A stretch of 64,000 nt of DNA, taken from the NCBI GenBank assembly GCA_032622095.1, contig CP136063.1, forward strand, positions 115,094,723-115,158,722, written 5' to 3'. The stretch comes from Siphonodentalium dalli (lineage: Eukaryota > Mollusca > Scaphopoda > Gadilida > Siphonodentaliidae). Positions 1 through 13,300 of the stretch are shown one piece after another (the stretch's first letter is position 1; each line of letters begins with the position of its first letter). Both the position numbers and the translations under genes were made by a program. The notes below the pieces were generated by a model. The model saw only the letters and a list, made by a program, of their open reading frames with translations. It was not told the origin of the DNA and did no database searches.

Positions 1-1452
1 ACCGACCTTGACAATACTTTTGCTAAGTCCTTCATATCAGAAATTCGATCGGGATGTGCCCCCAAGAAAATGGCGGATGACGACAAATGAGCCAAAGATA
101 GGATACGAATAATATCACGACTTAGATCTTGTAATGTTGTAAGTGGCTGTATCCCCACCTGGATGCTGCCAGGCAGGGTTGCACCAATAGCATCAGCATC
201 TGTATCCAGTCGAGTGGTATGATCCAAGAATATAGGAGCCCCATCAGAATTGTACGACGACCTTTGAAACCCTTGCGACGATTGTTGAACCGGAAGTGGA
301 AGGTGAAAGCATGTTTGATTGAACTGCAAATTCTTGCTCTGGGACTCATCTTGTAATAAGGTATTATAATGATTGAATGTATTTTCAACAAGAGGAGATT
401 GCGGAAGTGAGCGTGGAGCGGCGTTACGCTCTTCAGCACCCAGCATGTTATCGATACTAGAAGATATGCGAGGTTTCATGACAGGTTTGGGAGGTGGACA
501 CTTCTCCTTTGGAAGAAGTTTATAAAGTAGACCAACTGTGTCCATAAAATCACGTTCTGCAGGAACTTCATGATCCCCGGCCGACAATGCGGAACCACTG
601 TCGGCTAGCGAATCGTGCTCATCGTCGACAAAACCCTCGGACGCCATGGGATGCAGAGAAGGCACATCGGGATCAATGGCAGCAACAGAACAATCAACAT
701 CGGGCTGAGATTCGGTACTAGAGGGAGGCCTACTCTGAGAATGGCTCGAACACGGAACAAATTCACGCGCATAAGGATTTAATTTGCTATTTCCTGCCCA
801 ATTTGAACCCGGAAATCCTGGTGCACAATTAGATGCCCAGGGAGGAAAAGCAGCGCCCCAAGGCCAAAAGGGCGGAGAAAAATAATTGGGAGGAGCCATT
901 TGCATAGAGGAAGCCCCCCCCCACCGAAGCCCCCAAATGAAGGGTGTCCTGACTGGGCTGGCATAAATGAAGGTGACATACCACTGGCATCCCATGACGG
1001 CGGAGGAGCAGGCCTGGACGTATCGCTTGGGATGACGTTTCCAGGGGGACAAGACCGACCCTCGCAATGGAGTGGGCCACGGCGCCGTGGGGAAGCGTCA
1101 GAAGGCCAGGTGGCAGGTGCGCTTAGTGCGGCACGGGACATCGAGGCTTCCCCACCCAGAACAGCCTCCAAAGGCGCGGGTGCTTGTGTTCTGGAGGATT
1201 GTTTGCCCGAATCTCCGAGAACGGCACTCTGCCTCCCACAGTCTGCTGATGCATGACCAGGGGGGGGGCCGAACTGGTCCTGCCCGTAAAGACTTGTGCG
1301 GATTGCTCTAGAGTACTTATCAATGACCAACGGGTCCTAACCCAACTCCGACATGTTGTACACCGGTTAGTCGGCGAGCAGCCGGTGCACAACACACAAG
1401 GAGTGTGGTTGTCAAAATCCAATTTAGTACGCCCACAAGCGAGACACGACAT
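1..1452 (-). pseudogene. Decayed DIRS-like retrotransposon gag ORF, cut by the window edge
   Basis: The reading starts at 1452 with a cysteine-rich N-terminus (CLAC, then CVLCTGC, then CTTCRSW), a Cys-pair plus Trp pattern I associate with ORF1/gag of DIRS-like tyrosine-recombinase retrotransposons. Coding then moves to another frame near 1325 and again at the nine-C run around 914-922. From about 885 to base 1 one frame is open without a stop and runs off the window. The middle is Pro/Ser/Gly-rich. Around 480-600 there is an acidic then basic stretch ending in KLLPKEKCPPPKPVMKPR. Two frame changes, one in a homopolymer, mean a dead copy or sequencing errors. Reverse transcriptase and recombinase would lie left of base 1 and are not seen. 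Family assignment is by resemblance only. Confidence 0.55.
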
Positions 1453-1860
1453 TGTTTTTGATTAAATTGTTTTTAAATTTTTAAAGAAAGGCAAAGTTCT
1501 TCCCTGTACGTCCGTTGACGACTGCGTAAAGGAGAAAAAGACTGATTCTTACCTGTAAATTCCAATTTATAGATAAGATCACGTGGCCAGAGACAAAAGG
1601 TACATCCGGTTACCAAATATTATAACTTCCAGTTCGCAATTTCCGGTACTTCCGGTATAACCGGAAGTTATAATTTCCGTACCGAAGAAATTTCGTACCG
1701 TTTGGTAACCTAGAGGCAAGGTTCTCCCTATAAGTTTATTCATACTCGCAAAGCGAATAACCACATAGTTCAGTGTGGAACGTGTCTTTGTAGGAAATAC
1801 GGGTGTAAGTGGGGTCGGCACAGCAATAAAATTTTAACCCTCCTGATTGACACAAGGCCG
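1453..1860. repeat. Non-coding leader next to the gag relic, with a hairpin
   Basis: This is sequence 5' of the gag relic and may include its terminal repeat, though no second copy is visible. Positions 1608-1710 form an imperfect palindrome: GGTTACCAAA at the left pairs with TTTGGTAACC at the right, and TTATAACTTCC pairs with GGAAGTTATAA inside. It could be a small MITE or a structural part of the retrotransposon end. Confidence 0.4.
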
Positions 1861-4020
1861 GAGACGTAATCCATATAGTTCAGTTCAGGGCTTTCCTTGA
1901 CCGGAAAAACTCCAGTAAATTGGCCATATCATGATGTGAAAAATCAAAGAAATGACATTGGATTACATTAGTTACTTTTATTTGAACACAGAGTTCACGA
2001 GACATACGCAGATATTTTTAAATTGAAAGTGCGCGCATCAATTCGGAATAGGGCGCGAGGCATTTACCGCGAATTACTTATCGGCACTGTCTTGTCATTT
2101 TATATTGAATATGATTGCTCAAAATTTAACAAAGAGAATCTTAAGATACAATGTAGGCACGGGAAAAAAAATTTATTTATTAATTGCACAAGATCTGTGC
2201 TGTGTGAATGTATTGACTACAATGTCAAGGTCAAAAACCGGTGAAACAAAAATAAAACACACGTGCGATGTAATCGATGGTACAATGTGGACTAGTGTGG
2301 ACAGTTGTAACTGAATTTACACGTAACTATCCAATAATTAATATGTCACTTGATAATTTATTTTATGTTTCATTTCACCACGTAGCCATTGATTAAAATA
2401 TTAATAAATCACCCAATTTCGTGATGTGGTTTTCCGACAGAGAAATTGAAACTGAAAGTCACATTGATCTGTTGATAAAACAAAACTTACCTTTTGTTTG
2501 TTTATTACATTTATTGTTATAAAATATAAATATAAAACCTAATAAATATTCACCATACTATCATGCTTGGGGAGGGGGATTCACAACTCTGAAAAAAAAT
2601 TACTCCCAGTCACATCCATGCAGATGAACATAATTTCATAAAACAAGAGCCACCATACAATTTAGTAATAATACGTTTTTTTCCCAATAACTGACGTCAC
2701 CAGAAAGTTCTGTTGGCTGGGGTGGCGACGTTCTCTCTTGTCAGCATTGGCTGGAGGTAATGACGTTAGTCATATTACTGTTGGGTAAAGGGTTAACCCA
2801 CTTGTAGTTACTTTTCTAAAACTCATTGACATATAGTTTTCGTAGGAAAAGGCCATTTGTTGAACTTAATAACTGAGCATTTCCCATCAATGAATATGAA
2901 TCATTCTGTACTTGTATTAAATTTCTATTCATCTACATGTCATTGGCTTATATTTCCTGAACATCCCTCCAGATGAATAATAGACCATTCCAATGTATAC
3001 ATTTATAACTGGATGGGAGATTCAATTTAGTAAAGAATGGGTTAATTCTGCATATAAACAGTCAATCAAATACAGTTATTGAACTTATTATCTGAACATT
3101 TCCCACCAATGAATAATAAACCTTCTGCGCTCCAATATTATAAAGTTATTATACAATGTTGTGTAGAGTATGTGTTTTCATTGTAGAATAACAGTTTTAT
3201 TATCCATCTGCATGTTTATCGAAATGATGTCACAGAGTCCCGATAACTTTTATAAAAGTCATATCGGACTCGATTCGAGTCCAATATGATTTTCGGGAGT
3301 CCAATATGACTTTTTCCCGATCAGAAATAGTGTTAGTTAATGGATGGATAATAAATACTTTTATAACTGGTTGGGAGAATCCATTTATTAAAGAAGAGGT
3401 TAAAAGCCTTTGAAAAACTTATTTGACTGCCACATTGTCTAACACGTTCTCATCAGCAAAAAAATATTAATTGAACTTGAAGAACGCAATTCTCTAAAAA
3501 TCCTGGTGTTGTTGACAGTAAAATGCTTCCATGACAGAGTTGTAAAGGTTTTAACAAAATTAATCATTTATGTACAATGATTAAACTATTACATCAAAAC
3601 ACACGAATAAATAAAAGTTTACGTGTTGCCAGAAATCAGAACATGTGGGCTTAATAGCCCTTTCTTTACTAAATATTCATTGACAAGTAGTTCCCATAGG
3701 AATTGTTCAGATAATAATCCATTCACTAAAGAGAGAGTTAATAGCCTGTCGCACATTATTCAGTCATGGATTACGTATCTAAGAAACATAAAAGTTTTTA
3801 TTACACTCCTATGTGCGATTTCCATTGAAAACGCCGTTAATTAAAAATGGTAATGTCACTAGTGAATTATGTCATTTATTGTGACGTCATTGACGTTACG
3901 TCGCTTACTGATCTAGACTGAATTTTCGATGGTTGATATTTCTACACATCAAGACTTTCATGCATTAATTTTGGGTGTTTTAATCCTATTTGGTGAACAG
4001 AAGTGTAATAAATAAAATAA
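1861..4020. other. AT-rich presumed GNB5 intron, no gene seen
   Basis: No exon, RNA gene or long repeat was recognised here. The missing C-terminal GNB5 exons were looked for on the minus strand and not found, so this is taken as intron. Positions about 3236-3325 hold a small inverted structure around GAGTCCAATATGA and TCATATCGGACTC. Confidence 0.5.
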
Positions 4021-4027
4021 TCAATTA

Positions 4028-4160
4028 GTTCCGAGAAGTACGTTAAATAATTCACTCGAGGTGAGAGACGTTTAGGTAAGAAACTTGTGCGCTAACACAC
4101 ACTCGTTTCATACCGACATCTCTCGCCTCTCGTGAATTATTTAACGTAATTCTCGAAAAC
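4028..4160. repeat. Small hairpin MITE
   Basis: The left arm (4028-4068) and right arm (about 4119-4160) are near-perfect reverse complements: GTTAAATAATTCACTCGAGG opposite CCTCTCGTGAATTATTTAAC. About 50 bases lie between them. It sits only about 70 bases past the splice donor of GNB5 exon 7 in transcription order. Confidence 0.75.
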
Positions 4161-4232
4161 AACTGCTTACTCTCTATTTATTTTCAGTCCAATACCCTAA
4201 ACTTTGGCATATCACTATGATAAAGAACTCAC

Positions 4233-4373
4233 CGTGGCATCATCAGAGCCTGTTGCAAATGCATCACCACTGGGATAGAATCTAACACTGTTAATATCAG
4301 AATCATGTCCCTCAAACACCTGCACACACTCTCCCGTTCTCATGTCCCAAACCATGGCCGATTTATCACACCC
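4233..4373 (-). CDS. GNB5: GNB5 coding exon 7, last exon in the window
   Basis: A 141-base, phase-0 exon that starts [18 protein letters not shown] and ends [12 protein letters not shown]. The acceptor is TTTTTAG and the donor GTGAGT is intact, so at least one further exon follows to the left of the window. Confidence 0.94.
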
Positions 4374-7300
4374 CTAAAAATAAAACATATATAATATATA
4401 AAAAGTGCAATGCTAAGTGTAGCATATGCCCACGATGCTCAGTTTAGAGAGTGGACAATATTATATATTTGTATGGATGGAAAAAACCAGTGAATCATTT
4501 CGCTCATATCAACCTATCACTACTCCAAAGATATTCAATTATATCTGTTGGTACTTGAGTAACAATGCTAGATATGAAGCAAAGCCATATTAGTTATAAA
4601 CAAAACATGTTGCAAACAAATAATCAGTAATAAATATCATTGCCTGATACAAATTCGAAGATAATCACATTCAATTAGAAAATACAGACCAATTGTCGTG
4701 TGCCGGTATGTGTGATAAAATTGTGAACATGTCATTGACCGCCGATCTCGCAATTTAAATATATCCAATCACAAAGCCGTGTTTGTAATTGTCACCAGCT
4801 TTTTATAAACTGGATTTCCCCCTTGCAATGAGCTGTTATGTCACTGACCAATGAAATAACGCCCAGTCTGAGATATGGCCAATGGAATGAAGGGAGGAGT
4901 CCCATTAATACAGAAATCAGATCTGAATCCAAATTCTAGAGACGTAAATCTCATCAGATTATCGTCAACTTTTTAAAGAATCTGAATAAATTATTTATAC
5001 AATCCAGCTTGCATTCCAAAATTGAAGGTCTTGGATGTTCCACTCATAATATTCATTAACAGCATAATGGATGCGATCAATAGAACAATTCAAGTTAGAC
5101 ATCCAGAGATACAAATGTAGCTAGAACATTGCAACCATTTTGAGCAACTTGTTTTTTTGTTCAGCTCAAATTGGAATGCCTGATGAACATAATTTTGACC
5201 ACTTACACCAGATACAAATGTGTTTCCCGTTTCACAAGGTGATAGGTCTAAACTCATAACATCTGCTGAATGTCCATGAAAGCTCTGTATCATCGTCCCG
5301 CTCTCAACATCCCACAATGCGCATGTGCTATCACCGCTACCAGTCAGGATCTAGGAGTAAAGAGAAGGTGGTGTAAAAGGAGTTATAATGACATTCTTCA
5401 TTTTGAATGTGCCTCACAGAATTGAGATAAAGGCCCTTTATTCTTACATTATCATGAAGAAACAAACAGAGAACGTTCTTTATTATTACATAATCTCAAA
5501 TAATATTGCATATCTTAAAGGTATTCAATCCGGTCAGACGGTCCCCATATCATCAAGTTACAACAACAATAACAGTTCTTCAAAATACACTTTAGTTATC
5601 AGAATCGATTAATTACAACAAAATAATGCTAACCACTGTCAACTATGGTATAAAATTTCCCAAAATGTGTTATATATCATCACGTTCAACGAAATATGGC
5701 TGTATTATCACTCGATTATCACGAAATTTGGCCGTATTACCACCTGATTTTAGACATATATATGTATCTCGAGAAATAACAAATTTCATAAATCAATATC
5801 TGATCACCCTAAGCTACGATGGATGGGTTCCTCGACTCGAATCAAAGAAATAGTAATTTTGGAGCGTTAATTCGGATTGTGCATCTTTAAACTTGTATAT
5901 CTATAACCCAGTCTGAGAAATTTCTCAACTGAACATCCCTACACATGAATGATTGACATCATATCAATAATGTTTTTTCTCTTCCTGTCATCGGCTTATA
6001 TTATTTGAACAACCCAGCAAATGAATAACAGACTATACCAATGCAGGGAGCTTGAGGAAGACATGGGATACAGTAATGCCCTAATTAATCGACTCCATAA
6101 CCACAGCACAATTATGGGTAATTTTTCAGGATTTAGTCGGAAATATGGCTTGTTGCCATTCATAGGAAAGCTCTCTGGGAGAGATTTCCGATGAATGTCA
6201 ACAAGCCATATTTCCGACTAAATCCTGAAAAATTACCCATAATTCTGCTGGTGGTTATGGAGTCGATTAATTAGGGCATTACTGTATATCTTCTTAAAAT
6301 GTGCCACTTTTTATTCTATTAACCCTTCCATGACTGGGGCTTCATGAAATTTTGTGAAAACCATGTGTCAATGCATTTTCTTATATATGCATTAAGTTAT
6401 AAATCCACTTAACCAAGTGCAATTTAGCTCTATGTCACTAACACCTCTATTTTCGCCAAGATAAACAAACTGTTGCTTATTATCATGAGGTGATAACTAT
6501 GAAATATCTATTATTGGATTAAAACCTTTACAAAGTGAAGCCAGGTTGTTGTAATTGTTAATCCTTAACCAGACGGGCGGAGATTTATAAAACATTACAT
6601 AACTGTTCCAATTATGGGACAACGCATTAACATATTTATCTTACAGATGGAACAATCACCCCAAAATAACAATTGTACAGATTAAAGCTGTTTGATGAAG
6701 TGTTTTAAAGTCAATATTAAACGAGGAGGCTGGTTAAAATTTAAAGCTTGACTTCAATTTATGTTTTCATGGTACGATGTTTCCAAAGTACAAAACCCAT
6801 GTGTTCAAGCCTGGCGAAACTGTTTTGTCGCCTAATTTTGTCGATCTATTTAGTGCTATTGAATTAGATTTCCATCTCCAAAGAAAATAATTTTTGGCCA
6901 TTTAAAAAAAAAAATTGGACATTGGCCAATTTGGCCACGGACAGTGTGAACCCTAGCTAAAGTGAGTACCAAAAGACAATTACAGAAAGATAGTGTTCAG
7001 AAAAATGGGAAAATGCAAAATTGGGAATAGATTCCTGGCCATGTGCTCAAAGCCCGACACAGAATGATAGAATAGATATGGAAAACATGTCTTAAAGAAA
7101 TTAGTCTGTCAAAAAAATATTTTTTTTATCGTCATAAGGCCATAATAAATATATTCCTAGATGATCATCGGAAGTTTTTTTTAAATTGGGGCGGGGGGGA
7201 GGTATTTATTATTTATTATTTATTTCCAGCTCGGCATAGACGAACCAAGTAAAGTTGATTCAATTCATTGCTATGTTGTATACATGTGCAATATTAATAA

Positions 7301-10300
7301 AATGTGAGTTAAATGAAGTGAAAGATGGAAATAAATAATACCTGACAATAAATGTCATGTTGTTATATATATATATTCCCAATTTCTCATCATTTACTTC
7401 ATTTATAATAAAACACATATGTATATATTAATATCGCACACACATATGATGTGGTGCAAACTATATGTCAAAAGATGCCCATGTCAAGCATATTCGCATG
7501 CCCTATTTCTATGTGGTGTTCGGTATCCCGAGAAATGAGCAAATGCTTGCGGTACGGAACAAGCACGATTAGGCCAATTTTTTTTTTATTTGTTTCCTAT
7601 TACTATGCCCAAAAAATCCAGGTAGGTTGGTAGCGATTTTTTTTTTTGGTAATATATGCGCCTCAGTCACATTGCACAGGATGTAAATGTCCCTCAGTCT
7701 CAGACACCCCTCAATTACATTGAAATATAAAGACCCACACCACACTGAAAATGGTACCGGTACCACAGGCCACACCTTGACTGAGGTACAACACCTCAGC
7801 GCTGATTCAAATTGCCCCCAACTTTGAAGTTCCTTATGCACACTGGCATTGCATGCTTGTAAGTTTTATACACCCATACAAACCAGTAAATAATTCCATG
7901 TGCTGTTTTTAAATAGTGCCCATCACAGAAGGGAGTTTGATATGGTAGACATGCAGTCATATTTATACTGTCTGTATCCATACTAGTAACTACGCATGAA
8001 CACTATGAATCCTTGATTGACTGGGGAGAGGAACTTCAAATTCTGATATAGAAAGTCTACTACATGTATATTGCTCTCTAACAGATAAGACTTCTTCCCA
8101 CAAGAGATGGGAGTTGAACAAACAAGATTACCACAGGCATGTTTTAAAGACTGCATATTTATTGGTGAGATTGGGATTCATCTGCAACCACAAATGGACA
8201 TACATGTATTTTGATAGAAGTAAATTGTTTTTAAAAATTCCATCTAAAATGATTGCTGCTTAATGTGTTTCACTTTCGTAAATGGTATAATAAATAAAGG
8301 CGGGCCGAAAAAATCGGGGCGGGCGCCGATGATCATCTAGCAATATATTTATTATGGCCTAATACTAATAATATATGTCTAACAGACCCATTTCGCCAAG
8401 AAAATTCAAAATCGAGCAGATAGTATTTTTATTATTACGATATTAAAAAAATCGAGGAAATATCCGAAGTGTAAATAACCTGAGTGCGATCACATGACCA
8501 CAACGCACTCACATGACCGATCATCTGCATCGACAGCGGTGGGTGGAGCTTGAAATAATTCCACCAATCGCGCAACGAGTTGATAAATTACGTATAAAAT
8601 ATTGCAGTCGGCGGTTAATTAGCTTGGCCTTTACGATAAATAGCGATCACGGAATAAAACTGTTTGAATGTGCTGAATTATGAACTGGATTTGCTAGAAT
8701 GTTGGATTATATAACGAATAATGATGGCTAAAATGCACTTTGAGGCGATAAAAGTAATGTGAAATGAGATTAATTTATGCAGAAATGCAATGAGCGAGCA
8801 GAATTTCGTGCGAAACTAATTTAACTGTTTCTGAAAGAATACAAGTTATGCCATATAGCTTCTTCTTCGTTGTATGGTACCAATTTCGGAAGCTAGTTCA
8901 CACACTAGTGTCATCCCGTTGTGCGCTATAGGAGTACAATTAAACACATATGGGGTGTGATTAAAAAGGTGGTGGTTATTATACTAGTACATGTATCATG
9001 ATGGCTTATATTCGTCATAATAATTAATGTTCATGTCTGTTTCTTCACACGAAACATATTGTGTGGAGAAGTGCACGACTGTGAACAGCTTGATAAAATC
9101 CTTCCAGTCAAGATCGATAAGTGTGTAAACAAAATAATTCACTCGAATACACAACAGACTGTCGAAACTACAATAATTATTAATTAGGCTGCAGTTTGGC
9201 ATACCAACATTTTTTTTAATTGAAGGCTCGCCTGGCATTGTTTTTCAGTTTGTGTTTGTTGTTCGTTTATTTTTTTTCGTTTTATTTTACGTTTTGATGC
9301 AGATATTGACTTTCTAGAGAGGATTTTTTTTTAATTGTTAGCCTAGAAAAAATCCAATGATTGCCTCTAATAAAGAGCGTCCATGTTTTCGTTGTGGTAT
9401 ATACAATAAAGAGCATTCTCAATTATGAACGTGCTCTATTTCGATATGTCATGGGTGATTTTGTATGGTGTTGTGAGACATTTAAATATAAAGAGCGCCC
9501 ATGCTTCCGTCTCCCAAAAGCGGTAGACAATAAAAAGCGTTCTAAATTATGCACTGTGTTGTCTTTTTGGAGGTACTTAATAATGGATCGCTAGCCCGCC
9601 CACAACCGAACACACTACATCTACTAGGCATCTTGGCATATGTTGAGATGACAGATACTCGGGATATTTATATCGAAAGAAATAAAAAACACAAAACAAA
9701 AAACAAAAGCGCCTAAATAGAGTTAACATTATTCAGCACAGTGTTTATATAACATTTGGGCGCTTCTTATGTATGACCAGGTGAATGGGATCCTCCGTCC
9801 AAGCCTTGAAATAGTGTGCCTGTCATTTGCAGAATGAGGTCCCCAGAGGGTGAATTTAGTGATGCTACCCCGCATAGCAGGCTAGCATCACCAAATTCAC
9901 CCTCTGGGAACCTCATTCTGCTGAGTTGTAAGCAGAATGAGGTCCCCAGAGGGTGAATTTGGTGATGCTAGCCCGCTATATGGGTAGCATCACTAAATTC
10001 ACCCTCTGGGGACCTCATTCTGCAAATAACAGAAACACTATTTCAAGGCTTGCCTCAGTCATCCTTTCTATTCACTTTAGGGCATTTTAGAGTGAATACA
10101 AGTTCACGACTGACACTGATGAATAGTCACTGAGTGATTACAAATCACCAAGTGAATACGAGACAATCAAAGCACTAATTACTGCCATCCATTCACCAAA
10201 GCAGACATGTGCCGGCATGTTATTAATGGCTACAAAAACAACCATTCTAGGCGCTACTAATTACTTTATTCACCTAGTTATTGTCTTCTATTCCAGATAA

Positions 10301-13300
10301 ACGGCCAAAGCGGCCACACTATCTTTATTAATTAGATAACACATTGAATAGCGACGTAATCTATACACCACACGCACACATACGACTCCGCATTTTAGTA
10401 TGGCTGACTTACGATTACGTCATCGTAGTCAGCATAATAAACTCCGGCTCCGAATCTGTGTTTTTAATTTGCTCTCCCACAACTACGTCACTCGTAGTTT
10501 AGTCACGGAAATCTCTGAATACCGGTGGTGGTATTATTTATTTATTTTACGGGTTATTTATTATGCGATCAGAATGGGACTTGGATCATTTTAATCACAA
10601 CAGGGCTTTCCGATTGCATTTTGTAGTTTCTAGACCGAATAATTCCTTTAACAATAAATCAGAAGAATTGCACTTGTAATAACAATTTGGGAGATGTCAT
10701 TTATTTCAATTTGCAAATCGATGATAATTTTGTATATGCTTAGAATACCAGCCGGCCGTTCGACCATGTGTCTTAGAATCTATTCCCACCAGGCAATCAA
10801 TTGCGGCCAAAATCTTATTCAACCCATCTGCTCAGCTGGCAGCTGTCCTTTTGATGTAATTAAATAGATTTCTATCTTTGACATCTTTGCTACACAAGAA
10901 TAACATGACTGGAATATCAAACAATGTTTACAAACATGTAGCAATTTTGACGACTGACATCATGTTTGCTGTCGGGAAATATATTGTGACCACATTGGGG
11001 AAGATTTTTGTCGTGATAAACATACGGAGCAAGAAGTAAAATATTCAAAACTCAGAAAAATTTTTTAAAACTAATTTAACTGTCGCTTATATAAACTAAT
11101 AGGCTATTACTGAGAGGTAATCACGAATGAGGGTATTGTGATATATCAACCACAACATGTTTAAACACTGCAGTAAGTGTAAGTAATATGTGGCTCATGC
11201 ACAAATAAACTGTCCTTGGATACTTGACATAATTATGATGTAATTAAATATCCATTCGTATGTCGCATTCTTCCGAGGCCTGCCAGCCTCATGGGCAATT
11301 TTAAATCTACCGGTGGATAAATGTCTCAATTCCTTGAACATTAGTATTCAACGTATTATTAGCTAAACGCAATACTGATTTATTTTTTGCTTTATATTCG
11401 GTAACTGAGACTATACCGTGCAGTTAGATTTTGATACAATCAGTTTTAGTGAATGTACTGCGTGGATAACTAGTTCTGGAGAATTTTATTTATTATAATA
11501 TGTGTCAATAATGCATAACTTTTTAGTTGAGCATCTATGCCTGCATATAATATGCTCTAATAGTTTGCTGGCTACTGATGTTAGAGACATCAGCCTATGG
11601 TTTGCTGATGTGTGCAGCCTATGGTTTGCTGATGTGTGTTCAGGCTTCTCAACGGTACAAGTACTGGTAACGGAATAGTCTGTACTTGAGACAATTTCCA
11701 TGGTACCGGTACCGAGTGATGAGTACCGTGGTACATGGTACTAGGCGGTACTCGAATTAGTAGTCTATATATCTGTTTGTGTAAATGATGGATAACTTTA
11801 TTTAGATGTAATTTGCAGCATTAACAAAACCAAATTTGACCCACAGTTTGTTATTGCAAAATAAATGGTTCTTGTATACATATGGTGACAATATTCGCAT
11901 AGCAGCAAACCCGATTTATAAATTGACCCGACAAAAACGGAAGGCAATAAGATCTATCGGTAGCTGCAAAGAGTACTTATTTTTTCGCAAAGTTGGATTA
12001 TTTAAATTACACACATCGTCTGCGCATATCATTGGGTGCCACGGTAGCCTCAACCCAAAGTGACCAATCAGTGACCCTTCTATAAGTATAGAAACATACA
12101 CATACTGTAACCTAAACCTAAAAGACAATTACAAATGACCAATCGCTGACTGATCAACAGGTCACGATGCATGTGGCCCCGACTGACGTCACATGCAGTA
12201 ACTGCAACTGAATCATATGTTGATGGGGATATACTATGTATAATTCTATACTTCAATCGAAGTTCAAAGACATCAAACGATCAATCTGCAACTGACATTC
12301 ACATGCACTTGTCCTCCGATTGGAATGATTGTTTGTTTTTTTTTTCTTTTATGTTGAAATAATTTAAATGATTGGTCAATAAAGATTAAAGACAGCTTCA
12401 GCATTATATCACTGTATTTTATTTATTTAAATCGGATTCCACAGTCACAATTTTAACAGTCAGTGAACCTGTGTTCGTGAATATAAACTATTCATCATTA
12501 ATTATATTTTATTGCTGAGGAAGCTTTTTCAACCGCTTTGTAAAAATACCAAAGCAGAAAAGCTTACCAACCCACCAACCATCTTGAATCTTCGCTACAT
12601 ATCCGCATACATAGTAATGACGTTGCTTTTTAGCAATTTGGATATATAATCAATTACATTTATGGCGACTACGTCATCTACGCCCATTTGATCACAATAT
12701 ATTTAACAGTCACCTTAATTCAAATCATGCAGATTGTATGCATGTATCATCGGCTCATCGACTTTGCAGTTTACCTCTCCAAAACAAAGTGGTTGTTGTC
12801 GATGGTCGAGACTTGTCCTGATTGAATACGACTTGGAACTGATCTACTAGAATTTCTGTTGTTTTTTTTTTCTGACAAGCTTTCCAATCAATAGAAGAGG
12901 CACCACTCCTATGGAGTCTTGTTTTATTTTTACTTTATGTAGAGCCAGAAAGATTGGTAGTCATTGGTCACCAACGCTTCACAGGCATCACAGCAGGCTC
13001 CATCTGTGCTCCAGGTTACTGGTGCTTCGCAATGTCAACATGGGAAGATCTTTGCAGGCATTTTCCTAGGACCTGGGTTCTGTTCGATGTCTCCAGCTAA
13101 GAAGAGTAGTAGGAGGACTGTGTATTTTGTGCTTTTGGTGTTCTAGGTCCCATTGCATGTCCTTTGAAAGTATACTTTGGTTGGCCTTATAATACATGCC
13201 ATTATCTGTTGATTGCACCATGATTTTGGTTGGTTCCACTGGTTTATGGTTGTTGCGATAATGAAGAGGGATAACATTATTAAGAAAATGTTGCAGAAGG

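Noticed and set aside
900-1256. Plus-strand ORFs over the gag relic
   Set aside because: Antisense shadows of the G/C-rich minus-strand gag coding.
1861-4230. Remaining C-terminal GNB5 exons
   Set aside because: Searched on the minus strand for the expected final WD-blade motifs and not found. They are assumed to lie outside the window.
5090-5317. 75-codon ORF beginning MWDVESG
   Set aside because: It is GNB5 exon 6 read through its donor into the intron. The real exon is 5350-5207.
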